A stretch of DNA of 64,000 nt from Streptomyces globosus (GCF_003325375.1 NZ_CP030862.1:4219501-4283500); one strand, 5' to 3'; shown: positions 25,388-36,759, counted from the first letter of the stretch. Notes: generated from the sequence alone by a model not told the origin. Program-made: numbers and translations.

Positions 25388-26575
25388 ATGTCCCAGCGTC
25401 ATGCGGTCGTGGTGGGTGCGGGCATCGGCGGCCTCACGGCAGCCGTGGCCCTGCACCGCCGCGGCTGGCGGGTCACCGTCTGCGAGCGGGCCCCGGAGCC
25501 CCAGGCGGCCGGCGCCGGGATCGTCCTCGCGCCGAACGCCCTGCACGCCTTCGAGGCGATCGGCTTCGACGCCCGCACCGCCGCGGGACGCGCGGTACCG
25601 GCCGCGCTGGGGCTGCGCCGCCGCGACGGCCGCTGGCTCAGCCGCGCCGGCACCGCCGCCATCGCGGCCCGCTACGGGTTCCCGCCGCTCGCCGTCTTCC
25701 GCCCGTCCCTGGCCGCCGGCCTGACCGCCGCCCTCCCCGCGGGCACCGTCCGCCACGGGGCAGCCGTCGACTCCGTCGAGGACCCGGACGGCTCGCCCGT
25801 CGTCCACACCTCCGAGGGCGAGCTCTCCGCCGACGTCGTCCTCGCCGCCGACGGCATCCACAGCCCCACCCGCCGCCGCTTCTTCCCCGACCACCCCGGC
25901 CTGCGGTACAGCGGGGAGACCGCCTGGCGCACCGTGCTCCCCGCCTCCGGCGCGGACCTGCCGGAGGCTGCCGAGACCTGGGGCCGCGGCGAGCGCTTCG
26001 GCATCGTCCCGCTCGCCGACGGCCGCGTCTACGCCTACGCCACCGCCGTCGTCCCGGAGGGGTACCGTCCGGCCGACGTCCGCGCCGAGCTGCTGCGCCG
26101 CTACGGCACCTGGCACGACCCGATACCGGCCCTCCTGGAGCGGATCGACCCCGCGGCCGTGCTCCGGCACGACCTGTACGACCTGGCCGCCCCCCTGCCC
26201 CGCCACCACCGCGGCCGCCTGGCCTGGCTCGGCGACGCCGCCCACGCCATGACGCCCAACCTCGGGCAGGGCGGCTGCCAGGCCGTCGAGGACGCCGTGG
26301 TCGTCGCGCACCTGCTGGACGGCGCCCGCACCCCGGCGGACGTGTCCACCGCGCTGGCCGCCTACAGCACCGCCCGGTGCGCCCGCACGGACGCCATCCG
26401 GGTGCGCGCCCGCCGGGCGGGCCGCATGGCCGCCCTCCGGAACCCGCTGGCCGCGGCAGTCCGCGACCTCGCCGTACGGGCCGCCCCGGCCGGACCGGCG
26501 CTGCGGGCGATGGACGGCCTGCTCGGCGGGTTCGTGCTGCCGCCCCGCCCCCGCCCGGTCCCCGCCGAGGCATAA
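25388..26575 (+). CDS. FAD-dependent monooxygenase (PHBH/UbiH class)
   Basis: A 395-residue class A flavoprotein monooxygenase. Signatures: the N-terminal dinucleotide fold VVVGAGIGGLTAAVALHRRG with a glutamate at CERAPEP, ADVVLAADGIHSPTRR (the DG motif contacting FAD and NADPH), and the second FAD motif LAWLGDAAHAMTPNLGQGG. Such enzymes hydroxylate aromatic or polycyclic substrates using NAD(P)H and oxygen; the substrate here is unknown. ATG 25388 has a GGGAGGGA ribosome site. It is divergent from, and presumably repressed by, the TetR-family regulator, so its substrate or a related compound is a likely inducer. A nitroreductase-family gene follows in the same direction. Confidence 0.85.
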   Translation: MSQRHAVVVGAGIGGLTAAVALHRRGWRVTVCERAPEPQAAGAGIVLAPNALHAFEAIGFDARTAAGRAVPAALGLRRRDGRWLSRAGTAAIAARYGFPPLAVFRPSLAAGLTAALPAGTVRHGAAVDSVEDPDGSPVVHTSEGELSADVVLAADGIHSPTRRRFFPDHPGLRYSGETAWRTVLPASGADLPEAAETWGRGERFGIVPLADGRVYAYATAVVPEGYRPADVRAELLRRYGTWHDPIPALLERIDPAAVLRHDLYDLAAPLPRHHRGRLAWLGDAAHAMTPNLGQGGCQAVEDAVVVAHLLDGARTPADVSTALAAYSTARCARTDAIRVRARRAGRMAALRNPLAAAVRDLAVRAAPAGPALRAMDGLLGGFVLPPRPRPVPAEA

Positions 26576-26654
26576 CCGGAAGGCCCCCGCCGTTGACACC
26601 CCCGGGCAGCCACCGCCCGGCAGCGAGGAACCGACCGCGAAGGCAGGCAGCGAC

Positions 26655-27125
26655 ATGACGACCACCGGCATCGACTGGGACCACCCGAAGGACCCGCGCC
26701 CCGGCTGGCAGCTCGACCACGTCCGGCAGTACGTCGAGTCGGGCGGCACCGAGGGGCACCACTGGCGGGGGACGCAGACGCTGCTGCTGACCACGGTCGG
26801 CCGGATCTCGGGCAGCGCGGTGCGGACCCCGCTCATCTACGGCGAGGCCGATGGCAGCTACCTCGTCGTCGCCTCCCGCGGCGGATCCGCCGAACACCCC
26901 CTGTGGTACCGGAACCTGACGGCCCACCCGGAGGTCCGCATCCAGGTCGGGCCGGAGGTGATGCAGGGGACCGCCCGCACGGCGACATCCGAGGAGCGGG
27001 CCGCGTACTGGCCCGTCATGGTCGGGCACTGGCCGGCGTACGAGGACTACCAGGCCCGGACGGAGCGCGAGATCCCGGTCGTCGTGATCGAACCCGCGGG
27101 GCGGAAGCCCGCCGCCGGCGCCTGA
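26655..27125 (+). CDS. Deazaflavin (F420)-dependent nitroreductase-family protein
   Basis: A 156-residue Ddn-family protein: LLLTTVGRISGSAVRTPLIY, YLVVASRGGSAEHPLWYRNL, HPEVRIQVGPEVMQGTARTA and REIPVVVIEP. These are small split-barrel proteins that use F420 for reduction of quinones, nitro compounds or other acceptors. It is paralogous to the N-terminal domain of the fusion gene at 23287, but has no hemerythrin part. It lies 79 bases after the flavin monooxygenase and could be cotranscribed with it. ATG 26655 is preceded by a weak GGCAG sequence. Confidence 0.85.
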   Translation: MTTTGIDWDHPKDPRPGWQLDHVRQYVESGGTEGHHWRGTQTLLLTTVGRISGSAVRTPLIYGEADGSYLVVASRGGSAEHPLWYRNLTAHPEVRIQVGPEVMQGTARTATSEERAAYWPVMVGHWPAYEDYQARTEREIPVVVIEPAGRKPAAGA

Positions 27126-27150
27126 CCGGAGGCGGGCCGCCGGCGCGCGG

Positions 27151-28779
27151 CTAGCGGCCCAGGACCGCCATGGCCGCGTTGTGGCCGGGCACCCCGCTGA
27201 CGCCGCCGCCGCGCACGGCACCCGCCCCGCACAGCAGCACGTTGGCGTACGGGGTCTCCACGCCCCACCGGCCGGCCGCGCCGGCGTCCCCCTCCCCGCC
27301 GGGTTCCCGGTACGGCCAGGACAGGTCCCGGTGGAAGATGTGCCCGCCGGGCAGGCGCAGGTCGCGCTCCAGGTCGAGCGGAGTCTTGGCCTCGATGCAG
27401 GGGCGGCCGTCCGCGTCGAAGGCGAGGCAGTCGGTGACCGGTTCGGCGAGGTGCTCGTCCAACTGGGCGAGAGTGGCGGTCAGAAGCACCTCCCGGGTCC
27501 CCTGGTTGTCCCTCTCGAAGAGGCGCGCCGGGGTGTGCAGGCCGAACAGGGTGAGCGTCTGGCAGCCCTGCTCGACGAGCTCCGGGCCGAGGATCGACGG
27601 GTCGGTCAGCGAGTGGCAGTACACCTCCGACGGCGGGACCGAGGGGAGTTCTCCGGAGGCGGCCTCGGCGTGCGCCCGCTCCAGGTTCGCGTACCCCTCG
27701 GCGACGTGGAAGGTCCCGGCGAACGCCTGCCTCGGGTCCACGGAGGCGTCCCGCAGCCGGGGCAGCCGCCGCAGCAGCATGTTGACCTTCAGCTGGGCGC
27801 CTTCGGCGGCGGGCTCCGGGGCCTCCTCGCCGAGCAGTTCGGCCAGGGCCCGCGGGGAGGCGTTCACGAGGACGGTGCGGCCGGCGACCCGGCCTTCGCC
27901 GGTCGCGGTGCGGAAGACGACCTCGGCGGGGCCGCGGCCGTCGGTGTCGATGCGGAGCACCTCGTGCCGCGTCGCGATCTGTGCGCCCGCCGCCCGCGCG
28001 GCGCCGGCCAGGGCGTCGGTGAGCGCGCCCATGCCGCCGACGGGGACGTCCCAGTCACCGGTGCCGCCGCCGATCACGTGGTAGAGGAAGCAGCGGTTCT
28101 GGGCCAGCGAGGCGTCGTGCGCGCCGGCGAAGGTGCCGATCAGGGCGTCGGTGAGGACGACGCCCCGGACCAGGTCGTCCTCGAAGCGGTCCTCCACCGC
28201 CTGTCCGAGGGGCTCCTCGAACAGCATCCGCCAGGCCGCCTCGTCCCCGATGCGCTCCTTCAGCCCGGCCCGCGTCGGCAGCGGCTCGGTCAGCGTCGGG
28301 AAGACGCGCTCCGCGACCCGCCCGGTCGTCGCGTAGAACTCCCGCCAGGCCTCGTACGCGCGGTCCGAGCCGGTCAGGCGCCGGAAGGACTCCCGGGTGC
28401 GGCCCGTGTCGCCGCCCACGAACAGCCCGTCGGGGCGGCCGCCGCGCGCCTCGGCCCTGTACGGCGTGTACGAGGACACGGACCGCTTGCGGACGGCGAA
28501 GTCCAGCCCCAGATCACGGACGATCTTCCCGGGGAGGAGGGAGACGAGGTAGGAGTACCGGGACAGCCGGGCGTCCACCCCCGCGAAGGGGCGGGTGGAG
28601 ATCGCGGCGCCGCCCGTGCCTCCGAGGCGTTCGAGGAGCAGCACGGAGCGGCCCGCGCGGGCCAGATAGGCGGCGGCGACGAGGCCGTTGTGCCCGCCGC
28701 CCACGATCACGTCGTCGTACACGTCCCGGTATGGCTGCCGGGAGGAGCCCTGCCCGTTGGTCGCGCCCAAGGTCGTCAT
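27151..28779 (-). CDS. FAD-dependent oxidoreductase, CrtI/PYROXD2-like
   Basis: A 542-residue flavoprotein of the phytoene-desaturase/amine-oxidase superfamily. The N-terminal dinucleotide-binding motif is DDVIVGGGHNGLVAAAYLAR, with a glutamate in LLLERLGG and a GGAAIST turn. The C-terminal FAD motif is ANVLLCGAGAVRGGGVSGVP. The central region keeps the VPVGGMGALTDALAGAARAA helix that contacts FAD. It is closest in pattern to PYROXD2-type proteins, whose substrates are poorly known; a role in carotenoid biosynthesis is not supported by neighbours. Its ATG (28779) overlaps the stop of the kinase gene by four bases, so the two are translationally coupled. Confidence 0.8.
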   Translation of the reverse strand: MTTLGATNGQGSSRQPYRDVYDDVIVGGGHNGLVAAAYLARAGRSVLLLERLGGTGGAAISTRPFAGVDARLSRYSYLVSLLPGKIVRDLGLDFAVRKRSVSSYTPYRAEARGGRPDGLFVGGDTGRTRESFRRLTGSDRAYEAWREFYATTGRVAERVFPTLTEPLPTRAGLKERIGDEAAWRMLFEEPLGQAVEDRFEDDLVRGVVLTDALIGTFAGAHDASLAQNRCFLYHVIGGGTGDWDVPVGGMGALTDALAGAARAAGAQIATRHEVLRIDTDGRGPAEVVFRTATGEGRVAGRTVLVNASPRALAELLGEEAPEPAAEGAQLKVNMLLRRLPRLRDASVDPRQAFAGTFHVAEGYANLERAHAEAASGELPSVPPSEVYCHSLTDPSILGPELVEQGCQTLTLFGLHTPARLFERDNQGTREVLLTATLAQLDEHLAEPVTDCLAFDADGRPCIEAKTPLDLERDLRLPGGHIFHRDLSWPYREPGGEGDAGAAGRWGVETPYANVLLCGAGAVRGGGVSGVPGHNAAMAVLGR

Positions 28780-30920
28780 GGCTCTTGGTAACACACCTGC
28801 GCGAGCCGCTCCAGGCAGTGCGCTTCGTCGGCATGGGCCGCGACGGTGTCGGGGTGGGCGTCGCCCAGGGAGCGCTCGCGGATGCCCGCGAGGTCCCGGT
28901 AGAGGGGCAGCGCCTCCTCCCAGCGGTCCAGTCGGCTGAGCCCGACGGCCAGTTCGCGGCGGCTGACCAGGGTGTCGGGGTGCTCGGGCCCGAGGGCGTC
29001 CGCCCGCGCGGCGGCGACCTGCCGGGCCTCGGCGACCGCCTCCTCCCAGCGGCCGAGCCGGCCGAGGTTGACGCCGAGGACGTGCCGGGCGCGCAGCGTC
29101 TCCGGGTGGGCGGCCCCGTACGCGCGGGTGCGGTCGCGGATCAGGCCCCGGAACAGGTCCAGGGCCTGGGCGGCGCGGCCGGTGCGGCCGAGGGCGATCC
29201 CGGTCTCGTAGCGGGCCGCGAGGGTGTCGGGATGGTCGCGGCCCAGTACCCGCTCGCGTGCCGCGGCGACCTCCCGGAACGCGTCGAGGGCGTCCTCCCA
29301 GCGGTCGAGGCGGCCCAGTGCGTACGCCGCCTCGTACCGGCTCAGCAGCGTGTCCGGATGCTCCGGTCCCAGGACGGCCGCCCGGTCGGCTGCAGCCGCG
29401 GCGGCGGTGCGGTGCGCCTCGGCGTGGCGGCCCAGCGCGCCGAGGGCGCAGGCGAGGTTGTGTCGGCAGCGCAGCGTGTCGCGGTGGAGCGGGCCGGCGC
29501 TGCGCTCCCGCGCGACGAGCACCGCCCGGTACAGGTCGTGCGCCTCCTGGTGGCGGCCGAGCCGGCCCAGCTCGTACGCGGCCTCCTGGCGGGCGGCGAG
29601 TGTGTCGGGGTGGTCGGCGCCGAGGGCGCGGGTACGCCCGTGGGCGACGGCCTCGTACGCGGCGAGGGCCTCCGCGGGTCGGCCGGCACGGCTGAGGGCG
29701 AAGGCACGGGCGTGGGCGGCGGCGAGCGCGGCGGCGCCCTGCGGCCCGGCCGTGCTCCCGTCCGCGCCGTGCGGGCCGGTGCCGTGGGTGCCGTCCGGGG
29801 CGGCGGCGGGCCGGGGGATGCCGTACGGCGCCGTCAGCCGGGGGTCCTCCGAGGGGGCGGGCCGCAGGATGGCCGCGCCGGCCGCGGCCCCGACGGCGGC
29901 GGACAGGCCGCCGCCGAGGGGGCGCGCGGCCGTCCAGGCTCCGGTGAGCACGGCCCATTCCCCGCTCGCCGGCCGGGCGTCGATGCCCGCCTTGCGGCCG
30001 GCGGTCATGCCGCGGGCCCACCGGGGCAGGGGGGCCGGGCCGCCGGTCGCCGGGCCGGGCCCGAGCCGGGCCTCGACGAGCCGCCGGTGCACGTGGCGGG
30101 CGTCGCCGGGGCGGTCGTCGGGGCACTTGGCGAGCAGGTCCAGGACCGCCCGCTCGAAGTACCCGGGCAGCTCGGGCCGGTGCTCGCGCAGCGGCACCGG
30201 CGCGTTGTCGCGGTGCCCGACCAGCACCGACCAGGAGTCGCCCAGGTCGAACGGCGGGGCGCCGGTGGCGATCTCGTACAGGACGCAGCCGAGGGAGTAC
30301 AGGTCGCTGCGGTGGTCGACCTCGCCGCCGGCGATCTGCTCCGGCGACATGTAGTGCGGGGTGCCCATCGCCATGCCGCCGCCGGTGAGCTTCGCCGTGA
30401 AGCCGATGTCGTGCGCGAGGCGGGCGATCCCGAAGTCGCAGATCTTCACCGTCCCGTCGGTGAGCCGCATGATGTTGGCCGGTTTCAGGTCCCGGTGGAC
30501 GACGCCCTGGTCGTGCGTGTAGCCGAGGGCCGCGGACAACTGCTCGGCGATGTCCACGACCACGTCCACGGGCAGCGGCCGCGGCTGGTTCTCCTCCATC
30601 AGCTGGCTGAGGTTGCGGCCGTCGAGGAGCTCCATGACCAGGTACAGGGGGCCGCCCGCTGCGCTGTCGTCGCCGAAGTCGTGGACGACGGTGACCCCGC
30701 GGTGCTGGAGCGAGGCGGCGACGCGGGCCTCGCGGCGGAAGCGCTCGCGCAGCACCTGGGTGAAGTGGTTGTCCTGCTGCCCGCCGAGCGGTTTGAGGCA
30801 TTTGACGGCGACGTGCCGGCCGAGGGACTCGTCACGGGCCCGCCACACCTCGCCCATGCCGCCGCGCCCGATCAGATCGAGCGACCGGTACCGGCCCTGG
30901 ATCAGTCTGGACTCCGCCAT
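28776..30920 (-). CDS. Ser/Thr protein kinase with C-terminal TPR array
   Basis: A 714-residue protein. A Hanks-type kinase domain occupies about residues 10-270: glycine loop IGRGGMGEV, K40, HRDLKPAN with D144, DFG at 162-164, the activation segment MAMGTPHYMSPEQ and DHRSDLYSLGCVLYE. A proline/glycine-rich linker of about 130 residues (about 300-430) has no convincing membrane helix, so the kinase appears cytosolic. The C-terminus has about seven 42-residue TPR units of the kinesin-light-chain type, recognised by repeated HPDTL and LGRLxRWEEAL elements. The start is ATG 30920. The overlap with the downstream oxidoreductase gene suggests they function together. Confidence 0.9.
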   Translation of the reverse strand: MAESRLIQGRYRSLDLIGRGGMGEVWRARDESLGRHVAVKCLKPLGGQQDNHFTQVLRERFRREARVAASLQHRGVTVVHDFGDDSAAGGPLYLVMELLDGRNLSQLMEENQPRPLPVDVVVDIAEQLSAALGYTHDQGVVHRDLKPANIMRLTDGTVKICDFGIARLAHDIGFTAKLTGGGMAMGTPHYMSPEQIAGGEVDHRSDLYSLGCVLYEIATGAPPFDLGDSWSVLVGHRDNAPVPLREHRPELPGYFERAVLDLLAKCPDDRPGDARHVHRRLVEARLGPGPATGGPAPLPRWARGMTAGRKAGIDARPASGEWAVLTGAWTAARPLGGGLSAAVGAAAGAAILRPAPSEDPRLTAPYGIPRPAAAPDGTHGTGPHGADGSTAGPQGAAALAAAHARAFALSRAGRPAEALAAYEAVAHGRTRALGADHPDTLAARQEAAYELGRLGRHQEAHDLYRAVLVARERSAGPLHRDTLRCRHNLACALGALGRHAEAHRTAAAAAADRAAVLGPEHPDTLLSRYEAAYALGRLDRWEDALDAFREVAAARERVLGRDHPDTLAARYETGIALGRTGRAAQALDLFRGLIRDRTRAYGAAHPETLRARHVLGVNLGRLGRWEEAVAEARQVAAARADALGPEHPDTLVSRRELAVGLSRLDRWEEALPLYRDLAGIRERSLGDAHPDTVAAHADEAHCLERLAQVCYQEP

Positions 30921-31528
30921 GTCTTGAAGCCGCCCCCGTTGTCGTGCTGCGTCCTGCGCCCTCCCCGGCCGGTCCAGTATGGACGCTGGTGTACGCAGTG
31001 TGTACGCCGAGGGACGGCTCCCGGGGCCCATGCGGCGCATCGCTTTCAAGATGTGACCTGGAGGCAGCCGCCAGCGCAGACCTGCGGGAATGCTGCGCAG
31101 CAGGGTACCGGTGGGGCGCAGGCGCCCGGTCACCGTGCGCGGGGCGGGCGCGGGCCCGCCGGACAGCCGGTGCGCGTACGCCGGGAGCGGTCCGCAGGCC
31201 GGTGCGGCGACAGGCCGGCACAGCAGGTTTCGGCCAGGCGCCGGCAGCGGGGGAACGGGCGGGGCGCGCAGGAAGTCGTCGCCGGCCCGGCGGTGCGGGC
31301 CTGGAGGCGGAGGGCGCGGAATCCGGCGCCCCTCCGGCCGCGCGGACGGCCCGAGGGGCGGAAAGAGCCCGCCCGCTTCTCGCGGAACCCGATTGTGCGG
31401 TGCGCGGCACGGGGTCCGCTTCTCCGCATCCTCGCAATGGGCTCTTCCCGCACTCTCATGGAAGCACTCCGCGGCGCGCTCCGCCAGCGTCCGCGGGCCG
31501 CAGGGGGGTTGCGGGCCGCCGCGGGGGG
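30921..31528. other. Gene-poor intergenic region (608 bases)
   Basis: I find no convincing gene here. Open frames on both strands are arginine-, alanine- and proline-rich with no domain motifs. Upstream of the kinase gene there is a short direct repeat (TGTACGC twice near 30990-31010) and a CATACT-like sequence on the minus strand that could be part of its promoter. Confidence 0.5.
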
Positions 31529-31954
31529 TCAGGCCTCCGCGGTGCCGAGCGGCTGCGTGAAGCGCAGGACGTTGCCGGCGGGGTCGCGGAAGGCGCAGTC
31601 GCGGACGCCGTAGTGCTGGTCCGTCGGCTCCTGGACGACCGCGCCGCCCGCCGCGCGGATCCGCTCGAAGGCGGCGTCGCAGTCCTGCGTCGCGAAGATG
31701 ACCCCGCGCAGGAGGCCCTTCGCCATCAGGTCGGCGACGGCCTGCCGGTCGGCCGGGGAGGCGTTCGGGTCGGCGAGGGGCGGCTCCAGGACGATGGCGA
31801 CGTCCGGCTGCGCGGGCGACTCGACGGTCACCCAGCGCATGTCCCCGTAGCCGACGTCGCCGCGCACCTCGAGGCCGAGGACGTCGCGGTAGAAGGGGAC
31901 CGCCTTGTCATGGTCGTCGACGGCGATGAAGCACTGGGAAAGGGTGATGTCCAT
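31529..31954 (-). CDS. VOC (glyoxalase/bleomycin-resistance fold) protein
   Basis: A 141-residue protein with the two-module vicinal-oxygen-chelate fold: MDITLSQCFIAVDDHDKAVP and FYRDVLGLEVRGDVGYGD in the first half, AFERIRAAGGAVVQEPTDQ, YGVRDCAFRDPAGNVLRF in the second. It may be a metal-dependent isomerase or dioxygenase, or a drug-binding protein; the ligand is unknown. I chose ATG 31954; sequence upstream in frame is arginine/proline-rich. It is divergent from the UvrA-like ATPase. Confidence 0.8.
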   Translation of the reverse strand: MDITLSQCFIAVDDHDKAVPFYRDVLGLEVRGDVGYGDMRWVTVESPAQPDVAIVLEPPLADPNASPADRQAVADLMAKGLLRGVIFATQDCDAAFERIRAAGGAVVQEPTDQHYGVRDCAFRDPAGNVLRFTQPLGTAEA

Positions 31955-32040
31955 GCGGCCCACGCTACGGCGGGGAGGCGGAGCCCGCCGGGCGGCCGCA
32001 CCCGGGGCGCAACGTTTCGGCGGGCGGCGCCGCACGGGCC

Positions 32041-32063
32041 GTCCGAAGCTGGTTGGATCGGAC
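32041..32063. promoter_or_regulatory. Inverted repeat in the VOC/UvrA-like divergent region
   Basis: GTCCGA (32041-32046) and TCGGAC (32058-32063) face each other across 11 bases, midway between the two divergent starts. This is a possible operator; there is no regulator gene nearby and the arms are only six bases. Confidence 0.3.
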
Positions 32064-32121
32064 CGGGCGACACGCGAAGGAGCCGCAAGGGCGGCTCCGC
32101 CCCACGGACGGAGCAGTGAGA

Positions 32122-34509
<2,388 letters not shown>

Positions 34510-34518
34510 CGCGCTCCT

Positions 34519-34546
34519 GGCCGCCCGTCCCCGGGGGCGGGCGGCC
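34519..34546. terminator. Hairpin between convergent UvrA-like and acyl-CoA dehydrogenase genes
   Basis: GGCCGCCCG (34519-34527) pairs with CGGGCGGCC (34538-34546), and the CCCC/GGGG between them can extend the stem. It sits in the 56-base gap between two convergent stops. Confidence 0.65.
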
Positions 34547-34565
34547 GGACCGCCGGCCGGCCTGC

Positions 34566-35756
34566 TCAGCGGCGGACGCGGGGCATGCCCAGGCCGGTCC
34601 ACGCGATGATCTCGCGCTGGATCTCGTTGTTGCCGCCGCCGAAGGTGAAGACGACGGCGCTGCGGTAGCCGCGTTCCAGCTCTCCGTGCAGGACCGCGCC
34701 CGCCGAGCCGCCCTTCAGCGGGCCGGCCGCGGCGAGCACCTCCATCAGCCAGGCGTACGCGTCCCGGCGCGCCTCCGACCCGTACACCTTGACGGCGGAG
34801 GCGTCCTGCGGGGTGAGGGTGCCGTCCTGGACGGCGCTGACCATCTGCCAGTTCATCAGCTTCATGGCGTCCAGCCGGACGTGGGTGCGGGCGAGCCTGG
34901 TCCGCACCCAGGGCAGGTCGATGACGCGGCGGCCGTCGGCGAGCTTCGTGCCGGCCGCCCACCGCTGGACGTCGTGCAGGGCCCGGACGGCCATGGTGCC
35001 GTGGGCGGCCAGGGTGACGCGCTCGTGGTTGAGCTGGTTGGTGATCAGCCGCCAGCCCTCGTTCTCCCGGCCGACGCGGCGGCTCGCGGGGACGCGTACG
35101 TCCTCGTAGTGGCCGGCGGTGGTGTCGTGCGAGGCGAGGGTGTTGATGAGGGTGCAGGAGTAGCCGGGGTCGGAGGTCGGCACCAGCAGCAGGGTGATGC
35201 CCTTGTGCGGCGGGGCCGCGGGGTCGGTGCGCACCGCGAGCCAGACCCAGTCGGCGGTGTCGCCGTTGGTGGTCCATGTCTTCTGCCCGTTGACGACGTA
35301 GGTGCCGGTCTCCTCGTCCCCCTCGCGGACCGCCCGGCAGCTGAGGGCGGCCAGGTCGGTGCCGGCGTCGGGCTCGCTGTAGCCGATGGCGAAGTCGATC
35401 TCCCCGGAGAGGATCCGGGGCAGGAAGTAGGCCTTCTGCTCGTCGGTGCCGAACCGCATGAGGGTCGGCCCGACGGTGTTGAGCGCCATGAGCGGCAGCG
35501 GGACGACGGCCTGCGCGGCCTCGTCGAAGAAGATGAACTGCTCCACCGCCGACAGGCCGCGCCCGCCGTATTCGACGGGCCAGCCGACCCCGAGCCAGCC
35601 GTCGGCGCCCAGGCGCCGGATCGTCTCCCGGTAGAAGCGCTTCTGGGCGGCCGGGTCCGTGTGGCGGGCGCGTACGTCCTGCGGCACCAGCTCGGCGAAG
35701 TAGGCGCGCAGCTCCGCGCGCAACTGCTGCTGCGCGGGCGTGTATTCGAGGTGCAC
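34566..35756 (-). CDS. Acyl-CoA dehydrogenase (FadE family)
   Basis: A 396-residue flavoprotein with the acyl-CoA dehydrogenase fold: LEYTPAQQQLRAELRAYFAE, GWPVEYGGRGLSAVEQFIF, FAIGYSEPDAGTDLAALSC, VVNGQKTWTTNGDTADWVWL (FAD loop) and a FGGGNNEIQREIIAWTGLG end. It introduces an alpha,beta double bond into an acyl-CoA. The ending and spacing resemble the subfamily used for steroid side chains in mycobacteria (FadE28/29-like), where many members are heterodimeric; only one subunit is encoded here. The start is GTG 35756 with GGAGG four bases upstream. A KstR-type palindrome lies 67 bases before the start codon. Confidence 0.85.
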   Translation of the reverse strand: MHLEYTPAQQQLRAELRAYFAELVPQDVRARHTDPAAQKRFYRETIRRLGADGWLGVGWPVEYGGRGLSAVEQFIFFDEAAQAVVPLPLMALNTVGPTLMRFGTDEQKAYFLPRILSGEIDFAIGYSEPDAGTDLAALSCRAVREGDEETGTYVVNGQKTWTTNGDTADWVWLAVRTDPAAPPHKGITLLLVPTSDPGYSCTLINTLASHDTTAGHYEDVRVPASRRVGRENEGWRLITNQLNHERVTLAAHGTMAVRALHDVQRWAAGTKLADGRRVIDLPWVRTRLARTHVRLDAMKLMNWQMVSAVQDGTLTPQDASAVKVYGSEARRDAYAWLMEVLAAAGPLKGGSAGAVLHGELERGYRSAVVFTFGGGNNEIQREIIAWTGLGMPRVRR

Positions 35757-35822
35757 GGGCCCTCCGGGGGTGTGGTGGCGCGGGCGCGGCCGCGTTCGGG
35801 GGCTTGCGAGTGGGGGGCAGGG

Positions 35823-35836
35823 TAGAACGCGTTCCA
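35823..35836. promoter_or_regulatory. KstR-type operator upstream of acyl-CoA dehydrogenase
   Basis: TAGAACGCGTTCCA fits the published mycobacterial KstR consensus TNNAACNNGTTNNA at every fixed position, with a perfect GAACGCGTTC core. It is placed in the promoter region of the fadE-type gene. Other TetR proteins controlling acyl-CoA dehydrogenases recognise similar sites, so KstR identity is inference. Confidence 0.6.
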
Positions 35837-35919
35837 CCAATCCGGAAGGGCGGCCGTGCGGACACCCCGCCCGCACGGCCCGGCACCTCGGACCCCGGCA
35901 CCGCGGCGCCGGGGCGCGC

Positions 35920-36759
35920 TCAGGGCGCCAGTGCCCCCAGGAGGGCCACGGCCGTCGCCGCCATCGCCGCCCGGGCGGCCGTCAGGTACGGGCGCGGGTC
36001 CGCCGGCGTGAGGTGCGCGCGGATGGCGTCGGTCATGGCCACGTTCAGCGCCGTACCGATGTTGACCTTCCGGATGCCGCCCGCGACCGCGGCGGCCAGC
36101 TCCGCGTCCGGCAGCCCCGAGGAGCCGTGCAGCACCAGCGGCACGTCCACGGCCTTCGCCAGCCTCGCCAGCAGCGCGTGGTCCAGCGACGCGGTGCGGC
36201 TCGTCATCGCGTGGCTCGTGCCGACCGCCACGGCCAGGGCGTCCACCCCCGAGTCGGCCACGAACCGCCGGGCCTCCTCCGGATCCGTACGCGCCCCGGG
36301 CGCGTGGGGGTCGAGAGGGGCGGCGCCGCCCTTCCCGCCGACCTCGCCCAGCTCCGCCTCGATCCACAGCCCGTTGGCGTGCGCCCATTCGGCCGCCGCG
36401 CGCGTCGCCTCCAGGTTCTCCGCGTACGGCAGCCGGGCCGCGTCGAACATCACCGACCCGAAGCCGGCGCCCGCCGCCTGCCGCAGCAGTTCGGCGCTCT
36501 GCACGTGGTCGAGGTGCAGCCCCACCGGCACCCCGGCCGCCTCCGCACAGGCGGCGGCGGCCCGCGAGATCGGCAGCAGCGCCCCGCCGCGGAACTTCAC
36601 CGCGTTCTCGCTGAGCTGGAGGATCACCGGCAGCCCCGCCTGCTCCGCGCCCGCGACGACGGCCTCGGCGTGCTCCAGGGTGATGATGTTGAACGCCGCG
36701 ACGGCCCGGCCCCCGGCCGCCGCCTCCGCGACCAGCGCACCCGCGGGGACGAGGCTCAT
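35920..36759 (-). CDS. Class II (zinc) aldolase of the FBA/tagatose-bisphosphate type
   Basis: A 279-residue TIM-barrel aldolase: FNIITLEHAEAVVAGAEQAG, GVPVGLHLDHVQSAELL (catalytic Asp and zinc His), EAELGEVGGKGG (zinc Glu), VAVGTSHAM (zinc His), VLHGSSGLPDAEL (zinc His) and VNIGTALN (phosphate site). It cleaves a ketose phosphate such as tagatose- or fructose-1,6-bisphosphate, or a related sugar phosphate. Its ATG (36759) overlaps the stop of the SIS-domain gene by four bases. With the divergent DeoR-type regulator it forms a sugar or amino-sugar module. A kinase and transporter are not visible nearby. Confidence 0.85.
   Translation of the reverse strand: MSLVPAGALVAEAAAGGRAVAAFNIITLEHAEAVVAGAEQAGLPVILQLSENAVKFRGGALLPISRAAAACAEAAGVPVGLHLDHVQSAELLRQAAGAGFGSVMFDAARLPYAENLEATRAAAEWAHANGLWIEAELGEVGGKGGAAPLDPHAPGARTDPEEARRFVADSGVDALAVAVGTSHAMTSRTASLDHALLARLAKAVDVPLVLHGSSGLPDAELAAAVAGGIRKVNIGTALNVAMTDAIRAHLTPADPRPYLTAARAAMAATAVALLGALAP

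Noticed and set aside
27151..30801. Apparent 1216-residue fusion of kinase region and oxidoreductase on the minus strand
   Set aside because: The kinase and TPRs are encoded in a different frame. The N-terminal part of this frame is arginine/proline-rich shadow sequence.
30944..32119. Plus-strand frame in the 30.9-31.5 kb gap
   Set aside because: It has low-complexity Ala/Gly/Arg composition, no recognisable ribosome site and no motif, and it runs antisense into the VOC gene.
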